The position numbers were made by a program, and so were the translations under genes. A DNA stretch of 64,000 bases. It comes from Henricia sp. BOLD:AAB3569. Its lineage: Eukaryota; Echinodermata; Asteroidea; Spinulosida; Echinasteridae. The notes below the pieces were generated by a model. The model searched no databases. It was not told the origin of the DNA and was given only the letters and a program-made list of their open reading frames with translations. The stretch is taken from assembly GCA_037783545.1 (NCBI GenBank), contig JBBELK010001389.1:23396-87395 (forward strand). Reading direction: 5' to 3'. How positions within the stretch are numbered: position 1 is the first letter of the stretch; every line of letters begins with the position of its first letter. Positions 38,501 to 50,500 of this stretch are shown one piece after another.

Positions 38501-41500
38501 AGCGTAGTATTTTTGAAGAACCCCTTCCTCCCACCGAAATACTACTTAACATTTGTTGTCACTACCGTGAAATGTCAAAATTTTACAGTGCATGTAAAGA
38601 CGTACGTACGCGGCCCTCGACCCCACTCCCCGCTCTTCCTACACTTTGTAGAACCGTGAAGATGTCGACAACTTTGGACGGCCCCTATCGGACAAATGAA
38701 CAATTGACTTACCAAGGCTTGGCCAAACACATCATCCCCAGAATCCTGGCACCTGTGGTAGTTTGCATAGCCCCATAAGTTACATTGGACAGGAAAGCGT
38801 TGCTGTTGGCTTAATGAGGACTTCTGATGGTCAATGGAGATTACTCGGTTTTCAAGTACTACACACGAGGAAAGTCAGAGAAAAAGATAAAAACATCTTG
38901 TTAAACGTTGTCAAAATCTACTATATGTCAACACTGAAACCATTTTTAATAACAAACATGGCATCCATAAAATGTGCTCCTTATTATAGTGGGTGTTGGT
39001 GTTGTAAGCAAAGGGATGTTATAATTATTAAATTGTTTAAATACATGTAGTTTTTCTCACTTATATACCTTAAGTGTTGGGAAATTTTGTGCACACTTAG
39101 TGCACAATTTAGCGTGACTTTTCGCCATTTTCCTCCGGATTATGCAGTTTGGTGCTTTGTAGAGAATTTCAAAACCCAGCAATCCCAGAGATTAGGACAC
39201 CTGGAACCTTGTTAGCGCATTACCGGCTTCCAGCAAAAGGTAGAAATATTAAATTTTTTCGTTACAAAAATTAATTTCCCCCTGTTTTTATACCCTGGAC
39301 TCTGTACCCATATGTAGTATGCGCTACGGAGTCCAACCTGGGCTATGTTGTACCTTGATAAAATTCTTTAGGAGCAATTGTTTCCTTGTGGTGGCTGGGC
39401 TGCATCTGGGCATTCCTTAAATATTTTGGACATTGTTATGTTTACTTTATTGTGTACTTGCTGGCAGGCTTGGAATTCTTTTGTTGCAGAGATTTGGCCC
39501 GGTTCCTACATAAGGCGCATATGTGGGAATCGTGGTCAGTTCTTCTGTCCTGACTATTGGCGTAGTACAATTAGCTGTAACCTGCATGGGCCGTGGTGTT
39601 GTCTCGAACCCTGCACTTCTGAGAATGGTTTTATACTAGATTTATTGATTGCTGGTTTTAAACCATGGCTAGTAGCCGTTTTCAACTTTGTGGTACTATA
39701 CAAATGCAGGTAAATTGTATATAATACCTGGAAAATTATTTTTTTAAAATAAACTTTAAACCACAATTTGTATATGGTCATTCCATGAAGTTGAGGAACA
39801 AAGTGTGACATTTCTTCATTTCCACAAAAATGGTCAATAAGGGAGCAATGAATCACTATTTATATAACGATGTTGCATGATGTAGTGGCTGGCTTACACT
39901 GTTTGGGGTAATTTGGGAGTCTTCAGTGTTGACAAAGTGCCACCATTTTGAATTATTTAACAAAGTGGTGGTTGTGGATGTAACTTGGAAACCAATACAG
40001 TTCAACTGATTTCACTCCAACTACAACTGTTTTCATGTTGAATTCGAAATTAACACACAGTTCTTAAACTAAACAATCCTCTTTAATTTGAATTTGAAGG
40101 ATTCTAGCTTAAATATCCTCGTGATTCAACAAAATCTGCTAAAAAGCACCAAATGTCACACCTACATTTGAACAAAATTCTGTTTAGTTGACATATCAAT
40201 TTAAATCCATGAGGATTTTGTTACAAGTAATGAATGTTTTAAATTTCCTTCATCCAACAGCTTGAATTTCTGTGTATTGATTCATGGGGTTATCAAGGGC
40301 AAAACAAAAAGTAAAAATGGTTGTGTATGTAACACGGAAACCGTGTTCCTTAACTTCATGGAATGACCCATATTCTAAAATTGATTCAAAAGCCTCCGTT
40401 TGTGGGAGTCGAACCCCCTGTTCGTCGTTTGTTATTTTACCACTTGGTTACAATAGATTATGATAATAGTTTTGAATTCTGCCTAAGACGTAAAAATCTG
40501 TGCTTTCCCATTAGCAAAGTTTTGGCACCTTTTTAGCATCTATAGTGTTTAGGCTGCTTACCACTCTGCAGTTACTGCTTAGCATCTTTCGTGAGGCAAT
40601 CAAGATCTCCCGGCATACAGATCCCTTGATGTGTCAATAGATTCACAAAGTGCCCACTCATGCATGACACTATGATTGCACCTTGTCACGGCCACCTTGC
40701 AAACTGTCTATAGCAGCAGTGTATAGGCTGCTTACCATTCTGAAGTTTCTCCTTAGCATCTTTCTTGAGGCAATCAAGATCTCCCAGCATACAGATCCCT
40801 TGATGTGTCAATAGATTCACAAAGTGCCCACTGGTGCATGATACTATGATTGCACCTTGTCATGGCCGCCTTGCAAACTGTCTATAGCAGCAGTGTATAG
40901 GCTGCTTACCATTCTGAAGTTTCTCCTTAGCATCTTTCTTGAGGCAATCAAGTTCTCCAAGCATACAGATCCCTCCACGTGCCAATAACACAGAACCACC
41001 TGTCATAAACAACATTGAAATCCACCTGCTCATAATGCAAGCCCCACAACGTTTGACCTCTTATATGTGCACTCTCCCATCAATCTGGCAATTTATAACC
41101 ACTTAAATCCTGGAGATAGTAATGTAGTTTCTGACATTTTAGAACCAAAATGCCAATTTTAAGCAACAGCACTGATCCACCTGTTATCCAAGAGATTGAA
41201 ATCCACCTGCTCATATTGCAAAGTTTGACCTCTTATGAGCACTCTCCTATAAATCTGGCCATTAAATATAACTCTCCACCTAAATTCTGGAGATGGTAAG
41301 AGAAACTACGTAGATTCTGACAATTTGAAGGCGATCGATGTTTCAGCTATCTGTTGCTGTTGTATTTTTTTAAAATACTTTTGGCTACAATCCTAAGCAA
41401 TGCATAGTTCCGACCTGTCAATCAACCGAACCTGCCGACCAATCACAACAGAGCTAGCAGATATCACCCACATAGGTCAAAGTGCACTGTACGCTCAAAA

Positions 41501-44500
41501 CATCACGCGATGTTCTGCCCCATACAATTTGTACAGTGTTGTATGCGATGATCCAGGTGAATTTGTGGTTTCAAGGCCGGTCGTTTCGTTGTTCAAAGGT
41601 ACGAAAGCACGTATTAAGTATGGAACAAGTCTATGTATTTTTTCGGGCAGCTCGACCTCGTACTCAGGGCAATAGATTCGGATGATGTTGATATCGAATG
41701 AGAACGAATGATAGTGAGTATGAGGTTGTTTAATCAGCGGCTAGTTCTCACGCGACACAACAAGGCATTGCGATTGTGAATTAGAGCGTGTCTGAGCTGA
41801 GCTGAATACTGAAATATGCCACTTATTTCCGTGTCCATTGTTTGTGGAATGAAAACTCTCAGAACATTCAGTGTTGTGACGGCTCTGCAAGTTCACTATA
41901 GGCCCTACTGTGTACGAATTTGTGTGCGATGAAGGGAGAAAAAAAAAGAGGGGAAAAAAAACCCCTCGTCGCCGCATCAATTCCGGAACTTCGGTCTGAC
42001 CAGAACCAGAATACTTTTTTTTTTTGGTCTTAAAAAGGGCCTGTGACATGCTAAACAACTTTGTGCCTAAGCTTTGCTTCATAATGACGGATTACTTGTT
42101 CAGCAAGACATACTATTGTTCGTTTGGATGTAAAATCAATAAAAGGTGGCCTTTTTCAACTTTGAAGATTTCATTGCAATAAATCACAGACATAGGGCGC
42201 TGTTTTGAGTGCATCACGTAAGGAAGACAGAAGGGAAAAGTTAAGAAAAAACATAAGATTTCAAGTTGGACTTGTGGCAAATTGCTGCAGTTTCTACCCC
42301 CAGTTTTCTCATGGCTTACAGCAGGCAACATGTAAAACAAACTCAAACAGCCATGGATTAAAAAAGTTTCAGGAAAATTGAGAAAAAAGTGGAATCTTTT
42401 GTGCACAGTTGAATGTGATTTTTCTGTGTTTGCCTCTTGTGACATCGTGACCTTGGTCATGAATATGCATATTCACATTAGCATAAAAACTAAAAACCTT
42501 TGTTTTAATCCCCAAAGCAAGCTCCAAATAGGATTTTTATGACTTTAACTGAGTAGAGTGGTTTTAAAGCATAGATTTCATTGATAAAAATCCTAAATAA
42601 GGGGCCCTTTAACTAAAATGTGTTAACCAGAATAAACGAACTGTCTCCTACCGTCAACACTGTAGCCCCCAACAGACGACTCGGAATCTTTACTGAGTGA
42701 TTCATACAGGGGTTGGTTGCTGTTGTGAATGATGCTTTGTGGTGCCAAGGATGCCCCATATAGCAGTAACCTGCGAATGATGTTGGAATCTAGACCAATG
42801 GCTGCAAGGTCGAGGAAACTGTCTGAATCCTGCAAAAACCAATTAAAAACAAAATCAGTTGGGGCCGTCCAAAGCTGTCAACATTTTCACGGAACTACAA
42901 AGCATAGGAAGGGGGGGAAGGGGCCATCCATAAAGTACGTACGTATGAAATGCCGACTTTTTAGACCCCTCCCCCTGTACGCATGGCATACGCAGTGGCT
43001 CCAACCCCCCCTCCCCCTCTGTATGCATACGCATTCCATATATACCTCGGCAATGGTAAGCATTGGTAGATGGTTCAGTACTACATGTAGTGCTACATGT
43101 GTATATATATACTACTAGTACGATTCGTATGTCGCCTCCAAAGTCTGAAATAAATGAGATTGTTTTGCATTTTTAAAAACTTAAAATGACATCAAGCATC
43201 AGTAACTGCAGATTTAATGGAAAAAACCTAATTTAAGGAGTGAGAAAAATGTGAGATGTGTGAGAAAAATGTGTGGCCTGTCTAATATGTTTTGTACATA
43301 AGGTCTGAAGCCATGGTCAACTTGTCCATCCTTTCCCGATTTACTAAAAGCAAATTTTCGGTTTGCGTACATACGCATTGGCTTGGACCACCCCGCACCC
43401 CCTCCCCCCTGTACGCATGGTGTACGCAATGCCAACAACTCCCCCTCCCCCCACCATTCGTACGTACTTTAAGGACGACACCGAAGGGGGTGGAGGGCCG
43501 CATACGACTTTACATGCACTGTAAAATGTTGACAATTCACTGCTAGTGGCAAACAGTTTTGTTAAACAGCTAGAATCCCCCTTGAAGGAAAATCTAGCAG
43601 TTAGGCTTTTTTCTATAGTCCAAACATCCCTCTTGCCAACATTTTTTTATTTTTTATTTTATTTTTGGTTTTAAGTAGATAAATTGCAAGCAAAAGTGCA
43701 TTTTTTGAAAATGAGATTCTCGCGATTTTGGAAACGCTCATTAGGTATTCATAATATGCGCGTGACCCCGTGACGCAATTTTGAGAAAGAGAAGTCAACA
43801 CGATTGTTAGCTCCATACGTTTACACGCAAAAAACTTGGAAAACCGTCTCTGTTAGATGGTGTTTTTTGAAGAATTTTGTTGTCCAAAAAGCCAGAGATA
43901 TGCCCAGTAGCTGCGTGCTTGTATGTTTTACCAGACACTATGAAAAAAAAAGAGCAGAAAGATTTTCTTTTCTATTACCAAGAGAGAGAAAAATGAGTCG
44001 CTCATTCTAACTTGTACCGGCCGATGTTCAAACACGTGGGCCGCAGGGACCGTAGGCACCGTTCCATGCTGTACACAGACCGCTGTGAATGCCGTTCGTT
44101 CCGTGACAAAACCACCCGTCGCAATGCACCAGTATTCACTTCAAAAGAGCTTCTTTGTGAGCCACAATTTCATCGTTTTTTCACAAAACAGGTAATAGTA
44201 GATTGTTGTCATATTACATGAAGTGTTTTTCACATTTGTATTTTGAATTACAAGGACAAAACAGGCATGATAAACATTCACTTCGTGTATTTTCCATTCA
44301 TTTACTGCATTTACTGCACAGGCCGTTTTGTATGTTTCTCAGGATGACGTCAAAACCCTGTTGATAAACAAACCAAGTGACCTCGAGCGTTTCAGAATTT
44401 CGGGTGAAGAGGGTCGGAACTGCTTTGCGTTTTAAGAAAAAGCCTGTCGATTTTTTTTGGAAAACAAGTTGTGATGGTGTTGTAGACACATACACCTCCA

Positions 44501-47500
44501 TGATAAACAGGAAAACTTAAAAAATGTGGACGGGGGGATACTAGCTGTTTAAGTAGTATTTCGGTGGGAGGAAAAATGCTTCGCTCTGTAGAACCGTGAA
44601 ATTGTCGACAACTTTGGATGGCCCCCTTAAAGACACAAATCTTCAGAAAATCAAAGTGATGTTTGTGTTAAAGCCAGAACCAAGTATATGTATTACACTG
44701 TACATGTAATAAGAACATCACAAAAAATAACTAATAATCTACTGTAAACATGCTTATAGCTTAAAACCTGTTTGGTGTATTCAGAAAATTTTAACACAGA
44801 AATAAATGAATGAAGGATTATTTCAGGGATAATGATCCAGGGACCACCGGGGGGAATTATTTCGATACAAATGTGGACAAATTAACGTCCATGTTTTGAG
44901 ACCACCAGTTGGCTTCATAGCTCAATTGGTAGGGAGCGTGATCCAAAACTGGTAAACACTAGATAACAATTTCAAAATTTCTTAAATTAATAAAAATAAT
45001 ACCTGGAACAGTAAAGAAATGTCTATATTTTACAATCATATTAAAAAAAAAAAAATAAATAAAATAAATATGTGTGGGCACACTGTGCCATCACATTTTC
45101 GAGAAATTTGAAAATGCATGTAAAAAATTGTAGTTTTTGTTAATTTTATTGATTTATCACGTTCACAGACGCAATCTTCGTAGGAAAAGATGCTACTGCG
45201 TATTAAATGCCATAAAGTACGCGCACACACACACTGAAACATGTTCAAAACATGCACGCGTGTTGCTCGAAAATTGTTTGAAATACGGCGCAACCAATGC
45301 GCGTCACAAAAAAAACCGCTCCAAATCATGATGCACCTGGCAATTTGTAGGAAGTAACGTCATTTAAACGTGACCAATTGTCCATCTCTCACGCCAAAAA
45401 ACAACCTCTGCATAAAACTGTAAAGTCAATTTCAACATGTGATAAACTGGGTGTGTGTATTAACATCAGCAGCAGGTAAACAAACATGTTCACTTTAGTT
45501 TTCATTTGTTGTATTGACTGAGGAAAGGCATTTGTCTCCTGCTTTCCGTCCCTCACGTGAGGGACGGAATTGGATCACGCTCGTTGGCGTCTGCACGTTA
45601 AGCAGACGATCCGTGGTTCGAATCCCGGTGAGGCCAAGTTGTTTTTCACTGCATCCAGATTTCCCAAACTCATGGACGTTTTATCCACATTTGTGGACAC
45701 AGAAAACACAAAAAAAAAAATGGTTTATTTACTCCAATCTTGATACCCCCTTTTGTCAAATTTTATTTAAATATTAACAACATTGTACTATCAAATTTCT
45801 TACATTTTTATCGGAGCGAGAAGCTGCATCTATTAGACTAAGCAGCATACAGAGCTTGAGTTGATGATAGGTACCAGGAGGAGTCACATCAGCAGCAAAT
45901 AGGTACGCTAGGCTGGCACTGAAGCTCCAGGGGGACGAAGAACTACCTGGTATGGACAAGAGTACAAGACTGATCTGGGGCCAATTTCATGGAGCTGTTT
46001 ACAAGCCGATTTTGTGCTAACGGAGGCTCCGGTTATTTCATTGAGACTGTAAACTTAAGCACTGGCAAACGTTTGCTAGCTTCAGAGGCAAATTTGCTAA
46101 ACACTAGTGATGCAAAAATGCCCGTTTCCAAGCACGTGAATGCTTAAGCACGCCGCGGCCGTGAAATAGCCTTAAAGTTAGCACAACTTTTCTGCTACAG
46201 TAGGCACACGTTTTCAGCTAGCACTTAAGCAGCGCCATGAAATTAGCCCCAGTGCTCAAGACACCAGCATCTATAAGACTAAGGAGCATCTCCGGGGGGA
46301 GTAACATCAGCAGCACATAGGTACGCTAATCTGGCACTGAAACTCCATGGGGAAGAAGCATCATCTATAGTAATGGCAACAAAAGTATACTACTAACAAT
46401 AATATATTGTGGGGTGTACGCAGATATTTTATTGAGGGTATGCATTCCACTTGAATGATTTTGTGTATGACGCCGTTCTCACTAAAGAAATCACTTCGTT
46501 CGACGAAGATTATTTAATCATCGTAGTTAATGATGTTAATAATGTGCGTTCACATATCACTTAACAAAGATCGAACGAAGAGCGACCGCTAACGAAGATC
46601 GAATGAAGCCGTGGGAGGTCGTACATGTGCGTCGCGCATCAAGCGCTGAGCTTCAAGCGTCTAGACGTGCTGCGTGGTTTTCCAGCGGCGCGTCAAAAAC
46701 AACTCTTGCTACAGTAGGTGCTCGATGCACAACGCGCTTGTGCAACAGGCCCAACAAATCGCTTCGTCGAACGAAGGGAGCCGTTCACATTACAAATTTG
46801 CTTTGTAGAATGAAGCAATTTCTTCATCGAATGAAGCTATTTGCTTCATCGAATAAAGCGATTCTAATCATCGTCGAATGAAGAGGCGTGCGTTCACAGC
46901 AGGTTTTCTTATATATTTAAATGTTACAATAATTAAATGGACACTCAACGCGCTCATTCATGCCTAATGTGTGCACACTTGGCCCCAAAATGGCCACCGT
47001 GCAAAAAGTCTATAGTCAATAGTCAATAAATTATCCCTCTTTTTACTCCAGGGTCCTATTTCATAAAGCCCACTTATAACATTCCTGAATAAACATTCTT
47101 AACCTATGTTTTTAAAGATAGAAAAAAATTAGATTTTATTGTTTCAAAATACGCTTTAAAATGTGTTTAACTTTTATGAAATAGGACCCAGATGTACATG
47201 TAACCTTCAAATAATGTACACTATGGCTTTTAAAGTAATATTTTTAATACTTACGAGTTAACAGCTGATCCAAAGTTTGCGGAAGTTGATATGATGGAGT
47301 CTTGAAGATTCTTGGTTGAACCTTTAGACAGCAAATACAGACAGAAAAAAATGGCATTAAAGGCACAGGCTCGTCAGCAATGCACGCGTGCCAAATTCGT
47401 GCCACGAAATACGCAGCTTCATGCCTTTGCTATGGAGCTGCGTATTTCGTGGCACGAATTTGGCGCGCGCGCATTGCTGACGAGCCTGTGCCTTTAAAAC

Positions 47501-50500
47501 AACCCAAGCTTATGAACTAAACATTAAACAAACACACAATATGCGGTAAAATTGTCCAATCATTACAATTCTTAAACATTTTACAAATCTTGACAGTGTT
47601 GCAAGAAAAAAGAAATGAAAAAATATTTACCTCGTGAACATCGTTTGCCTGTAAATAAAATAAAGAAAATAATTTATTACTTTTAGGTATTATTAGTTTT
47701 ATGCTTCTGTAACCTTACAAGCCCCAACATGTATATATATTTTTTTCGCCGAACTGCCATATTGGCTGCACAGTGATGCAAGCTAGTGAAAAGGGCAAAA
47801 TAATTAAACAATGGAACACTGAGATAAGTTTAGCAAATGGGTCTTTCCACGGTTTAATAAGGGGGCATTTTGGCAACACAGACAATTTTTTCGAGGAAAT
47901 ACCTTTGTCTGGTCTCAAAACAAAAAGAATTAGTTTCAGTTGTTCTGAAGAGATAACTTAGGCCCAAAAAGGGTTACAAATAGTGTGACAACATGCCTTT
48001 CTAAAAACCCTGTTTACGAATTTCCAATATACGCTCGTGACCGGGACGGCCTAAAATGTAACACAAGTGTCCGTCCCAGTTACGAGTGTATCTATTGGAC
48101 ATTTGTACACAGGGTTTTTAGAAAGGCATGTTGTCATACTATTTGTAACCCTTTTTGGGCCCAAGTTACCGGTATCTCTTCAGAACAACTGAAACTTATT
48201 TCTTTTATTTTGAGACCAGACAAAGGTATTTCCTCGAAAATATGGTCTTTGTTGCCAAAATACCCCCTTTACCGTGGAAAGACTCATATACATAAACAAA
48301 TATTGTACAAGAAATTGAGAGCAGTTACCTCGATCAATACAGTGACGGTAGCATTTCTAGAGAACTTTTGGACTGGAATTCCAATGACACAGTAATAACC
48401 TCCCAGCTGGATATCAAGAAATGTGTCTAGATAAAAAGGGAGGACAACAAACAGAGATAGGATGCTTGACTCAAGAAATTAATAAATGAAATATTATGAA
48501 ACTTTAACAAAAATGCAGTCAGACTTTGATCATAAGAGCACTATTAATCAGGGCTGTAGTCGAGTCCCCACTTTCCGAGTCCGAGTCCAAGCCCTTGGTG
48601 TCCGAGTCCGAGAGTCCGAGTCCAGCAAACATCCGAGTCCTCAGCAGGCCGAGTCCAAGTCCTTGGTGTCCGAGTCCAAGACTGAGTCCGAGTCCTTGAG
48701 TCCGAGTCCAGCAAACATCCGAGTCCTCAGCAGGCCGAGTCCAAGTCCTTGGTGTCCGAGTCCAAGACTGAGTCCGAGTCCTTGAGTCCAAGTCCAGCAA
48801 ACATCCGAGTCCTCAGCAGGCCGAGTCCAAGTCCTTGGTGTCCGAGTCCAAGACTGAGTCCGAGTCCTTGAGTCCGAGTCCTTGAGTCCGAGTCCAGCAA
48901 ACATCCGAGTCCTCAGCAGGCCGAGTCCGAGTCCCGAGTCCTTATTTCAATTTCAAGTGCAAGTGTCAATAATCGTGCCTGTAAGTTTGCTTTAGGCCGA
49001 GAAAATTAGTTTAAGCATTAGAAATTATTTATTTTACATTCTAAGAATTTTATTTTACATGTACGAAATACTTTCGGCCCCAAAATAAATTATAATAGAC
49101 ACTTCAAATAATTTCCGGCGCCTGTATAATGTACCTTTTGTTAAATATTGTATATTTATTTTTTTCACTGGACTCGGATGGACTCGGCCTAAATCTCCGA
49201 GTCCTTACCGCCCGAGTCCAAGTCCGAGTCCTGACTGGCTGAGTCCGAGTCAGAGTCCTTGAAAATTGGGAGTCCGAGTCCTACAGCGTTGCTATTAATA
49301 CAACTTTTTGCTCATAAAATATTTAGTCTGTGGGCCGAGGGAATTAAGCCCCATTTCAAGGGCACAATGGAATCTTGAACAAGGGATTTTTCACTTCACT
49401 GTCGTGAGACAGCAGATGAATATTTGTTTATATATATTCCGATTACAACGATGAATAACCTGTTACGTTTTATTGAAATAAATCTTAACCTGCATTTGAG
49501 GGAGTGTTATACAGTTAACAAATCTCTATTATTACGTTACCCACCTCTTAAAACAACAGTGACGGTTTGACAGCATCTTCCATGGAAGCCATCTTGATCA
49601 GGGGACAGCAGGGAGGATATACTGCCCTCTACAATCTGAACTGTGATTCTCTCTGCAATGAAAGTAAACAGCAAACCGTCATTGGTAAAAAGGACAAATT
49701 GGGCTACCTTTTTGGTAAAAGAACCCTCCCATTCATGCTCCATTGCACAACTAGCACATAACTTAGTTCGACCTAGTTGGCAACGCAGCATCAATAATGG
49801 CACAGCAACCTCTGAGGCAGCTCGCATTGCTTCGGCTGAGGAGAGCCGCTGTTGCCGTCATGCTCCCCATCCACGAGAACAGGCCTCTGCTGATTCCTAA
49901 CTTGTGTGTGACAGGTGTGGGCGTGTCTGTCGTGCTCGCATAGGTCTCAATGGCAGCGGAACATTTTTTAAAGTGGGGGCGCCATGTTGTGAGACATAAG
50001 GCAGCATAACCAGCCATTGATATGCCGACCATTAAGTACCACCCTTTTGTTTGACCAATCACCAGGAGCGGATCCAGGATTTTCAAAGGGAGGCAGAAGG
50101 AGCGGCGTGGTTGTGAAATGTTTAAGCATGAAATGACGAAGACAATAAAAAGGCGATCGCTTAGCGCAAAGCCCTAACGGCGTGGGGTCTGGGGCATGCT
50201 TATAAGGGCCCCGGAAAATGTTTGATTCTAGATGCTCTGTGGTGCCATCTCGGGCAATATTTAACCACTTTAGGAAGGCAAAAGTGTGATGTCATAATAA
50301 GGCAGAAACCCCAACGGTTACAAAAGTTATTGATAATTTAAAAAAAACAAAAAAACGGAAGTGTTATATTAGGAAAAGGGGGGCATGCGCTCATCACGCT
50401 CCCCCTGGACCCTCCCTGATCACAGACATGATTCAGTGGCGTATTCTAACTCATTGAAATACAGAAATACAAAGCAATACTCTGATATTTAGATGGATGT

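Larger units (their letters stand above)
42861..44625. mobile_element. GGGGCCGTCCAAAG-ended element carrying two nested elements
   Basis: The ends match 38457-38685. About 230 bases of original sequence are split by insertions at 42909-43487 and 43566-44548. It lies in MCMDC2 intron 11. Confidence 0.85.

Noticed and set aside
39378-39713. 111-codon plus-strand frame with many Cys and Trp
   Set aside because: No recognisable domain, no conserved copy, and it lies antisense in an MCMDC2 intron; likely chance.
48486-48904. Open frames rich in Ser-Pro or Leu-Asp-Ser repeats
   Set aside because: They arise from the GAGTCC satellite inside the hAT-type element; no start context or splice signals.
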